Origin: Rallus limicola
Lineage: Eukaryota > Chordata > Aves > Gruiformes > Rallidae
Direction of reading: 5' to 3'
NCBI GenBank assembly: GCA_022605955.1
Contig: JAKCOZ010000004.1
Coordinates: 65,656,229-65,720,228, forward strand
DNA length: 64,000 nt
Part shown: positions 63,440-64,000 of the stretch, piece after piece
Position numbering within the stretch: position 1 is the first letter of the stretch
Layout: each line of letters starts with the position of its first letter
The notes under the pieces: model-generated
Told to the model about the DNA's origin: nothing
The model's input: the letters and a program-made list of their open reading frames with translations, nothing else
Databases searched by the model: none
Translations under genes and position numbers: made by a program

Positions 63440-63870
63440 ATATAAATGGCACTGACAGCAGCGGCTGCTCTCTCCCACTAACAAAGGGCTGACATCAAAA
63501 GCAGAAAGATTACTTGTTTTATGTGGGATCCCTGTGACTGAGCAGAGACCAGTGTCCTCCTCCAATTTCCCATCCTGAGTAGGTTTAGCCTGGTCTGCTG
63601 GTAGGTCTGGCTTTAATGCAACATAATAATTTGCTAACTAATCCGGATGATTTCAGCACAACCCCCGCCAGAGGTTTTTATTTTTATTTTCAATAGTTCT
63701 GGTTAATCCAAACAGGAAGTTTTTATAATCTGCTCTGATTTATCAAGCTTCTGGCATTTAGCACATCTTTGACAGGACATTCTTGTTTCAAATCTGAATT
63801 AACTGTTCAGGGATTTATTTGGTAACACAGCCAGGAAATCAACCACAGTAACATGCCATCTTTGATAAAC
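63440..63870. promoter_or_regulatory. Candidate conserved enhancer with OTX-type sites
   Basis: A repeat-free block with mixed GC and varied motifs: ctaatccggat (63638-63648) and ggttaatccaaac (63701-63713), both holding the TAATCC core bound by OTX/bicoid-type homeodomains. An ETS-like acaggaagt follows directly at about 63712-63720, with several TAAT words nearby. The motifs are seen in the sequence; enhancer identity is inference. Confidence 0.25.
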
Positions 63871-64000
63871 AAAGTTCCCATTAGAGATGCTTTCTCACTG
63901 TAGTCAATCTCAGTAATAAGGAAAGTCAAAGATTACACTATTTTTTAATGAATATTGCTATGAAATGCTGGAAAATAGATTTACACAGTAGCTCACAAGT

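Overview
This window is vertebrate nuclear DNA, almost certainly from a bird. It is AT-rich, its coding exons have normal splice sites, it carries several CR1 LINE copies (the dominant avian retrotransposon), and it holds a solo LTR of the type abundant in bird genomes. There are no bacterial-style operons, no CRISPR arrays, and no rRNA or tRNA genes that I can recognise.

The only gene I can support is the 3' end of SIM1 (single-minded homolog 1, a bHLH-PAS transcription factor) on the + strand. Two exons are present, at 2278-2683 and 4050-4780. They splice in frame and together encode 378 residues, the C-terminal half of the protein (the human protein is 766 residues), ending in the typical SIM1 C-terminus and stop codon. 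The bHLH and PAS exons lie left of the window. A 3' UTR of unknown length follows the stop, and no clear terminus can be fixed.

From about 5 kb to 64 kb the window is a gene desert. In mammals the interval beyond the 3' end of SIM1 is also long and gene-poor, and I expect this one to hold regulatory DNA. I flag several transposon-free, AT-rich blocks with dense homeodomain, POU or PBX/HOX-like motifs and unusual dyad symmetry as candidate enhancers. The best is 17050-17620; others are 46430-46760, 47225-47420, 57010-57330 and 63440-63870.

Identified repeats are a roughly 690-bp polypyrimidine satellite at 11833-12525; CR1 fragments at 20262-20317 (+), 28848-30090 (-), 43650-43985 (-) and 59000-60130 (+), with two weaker ancient CR1 remnants; and a 561-bp solo LTR at 61235-61795 with a perfect 5-bp target-site duplication. 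No new multi-gene system is visible. The most interesting signals are the paired dyads at 17.1-17.4 kb, a statistically long but unrecognised open frame at 34046-34681, and the composite triplex-prone satellite.
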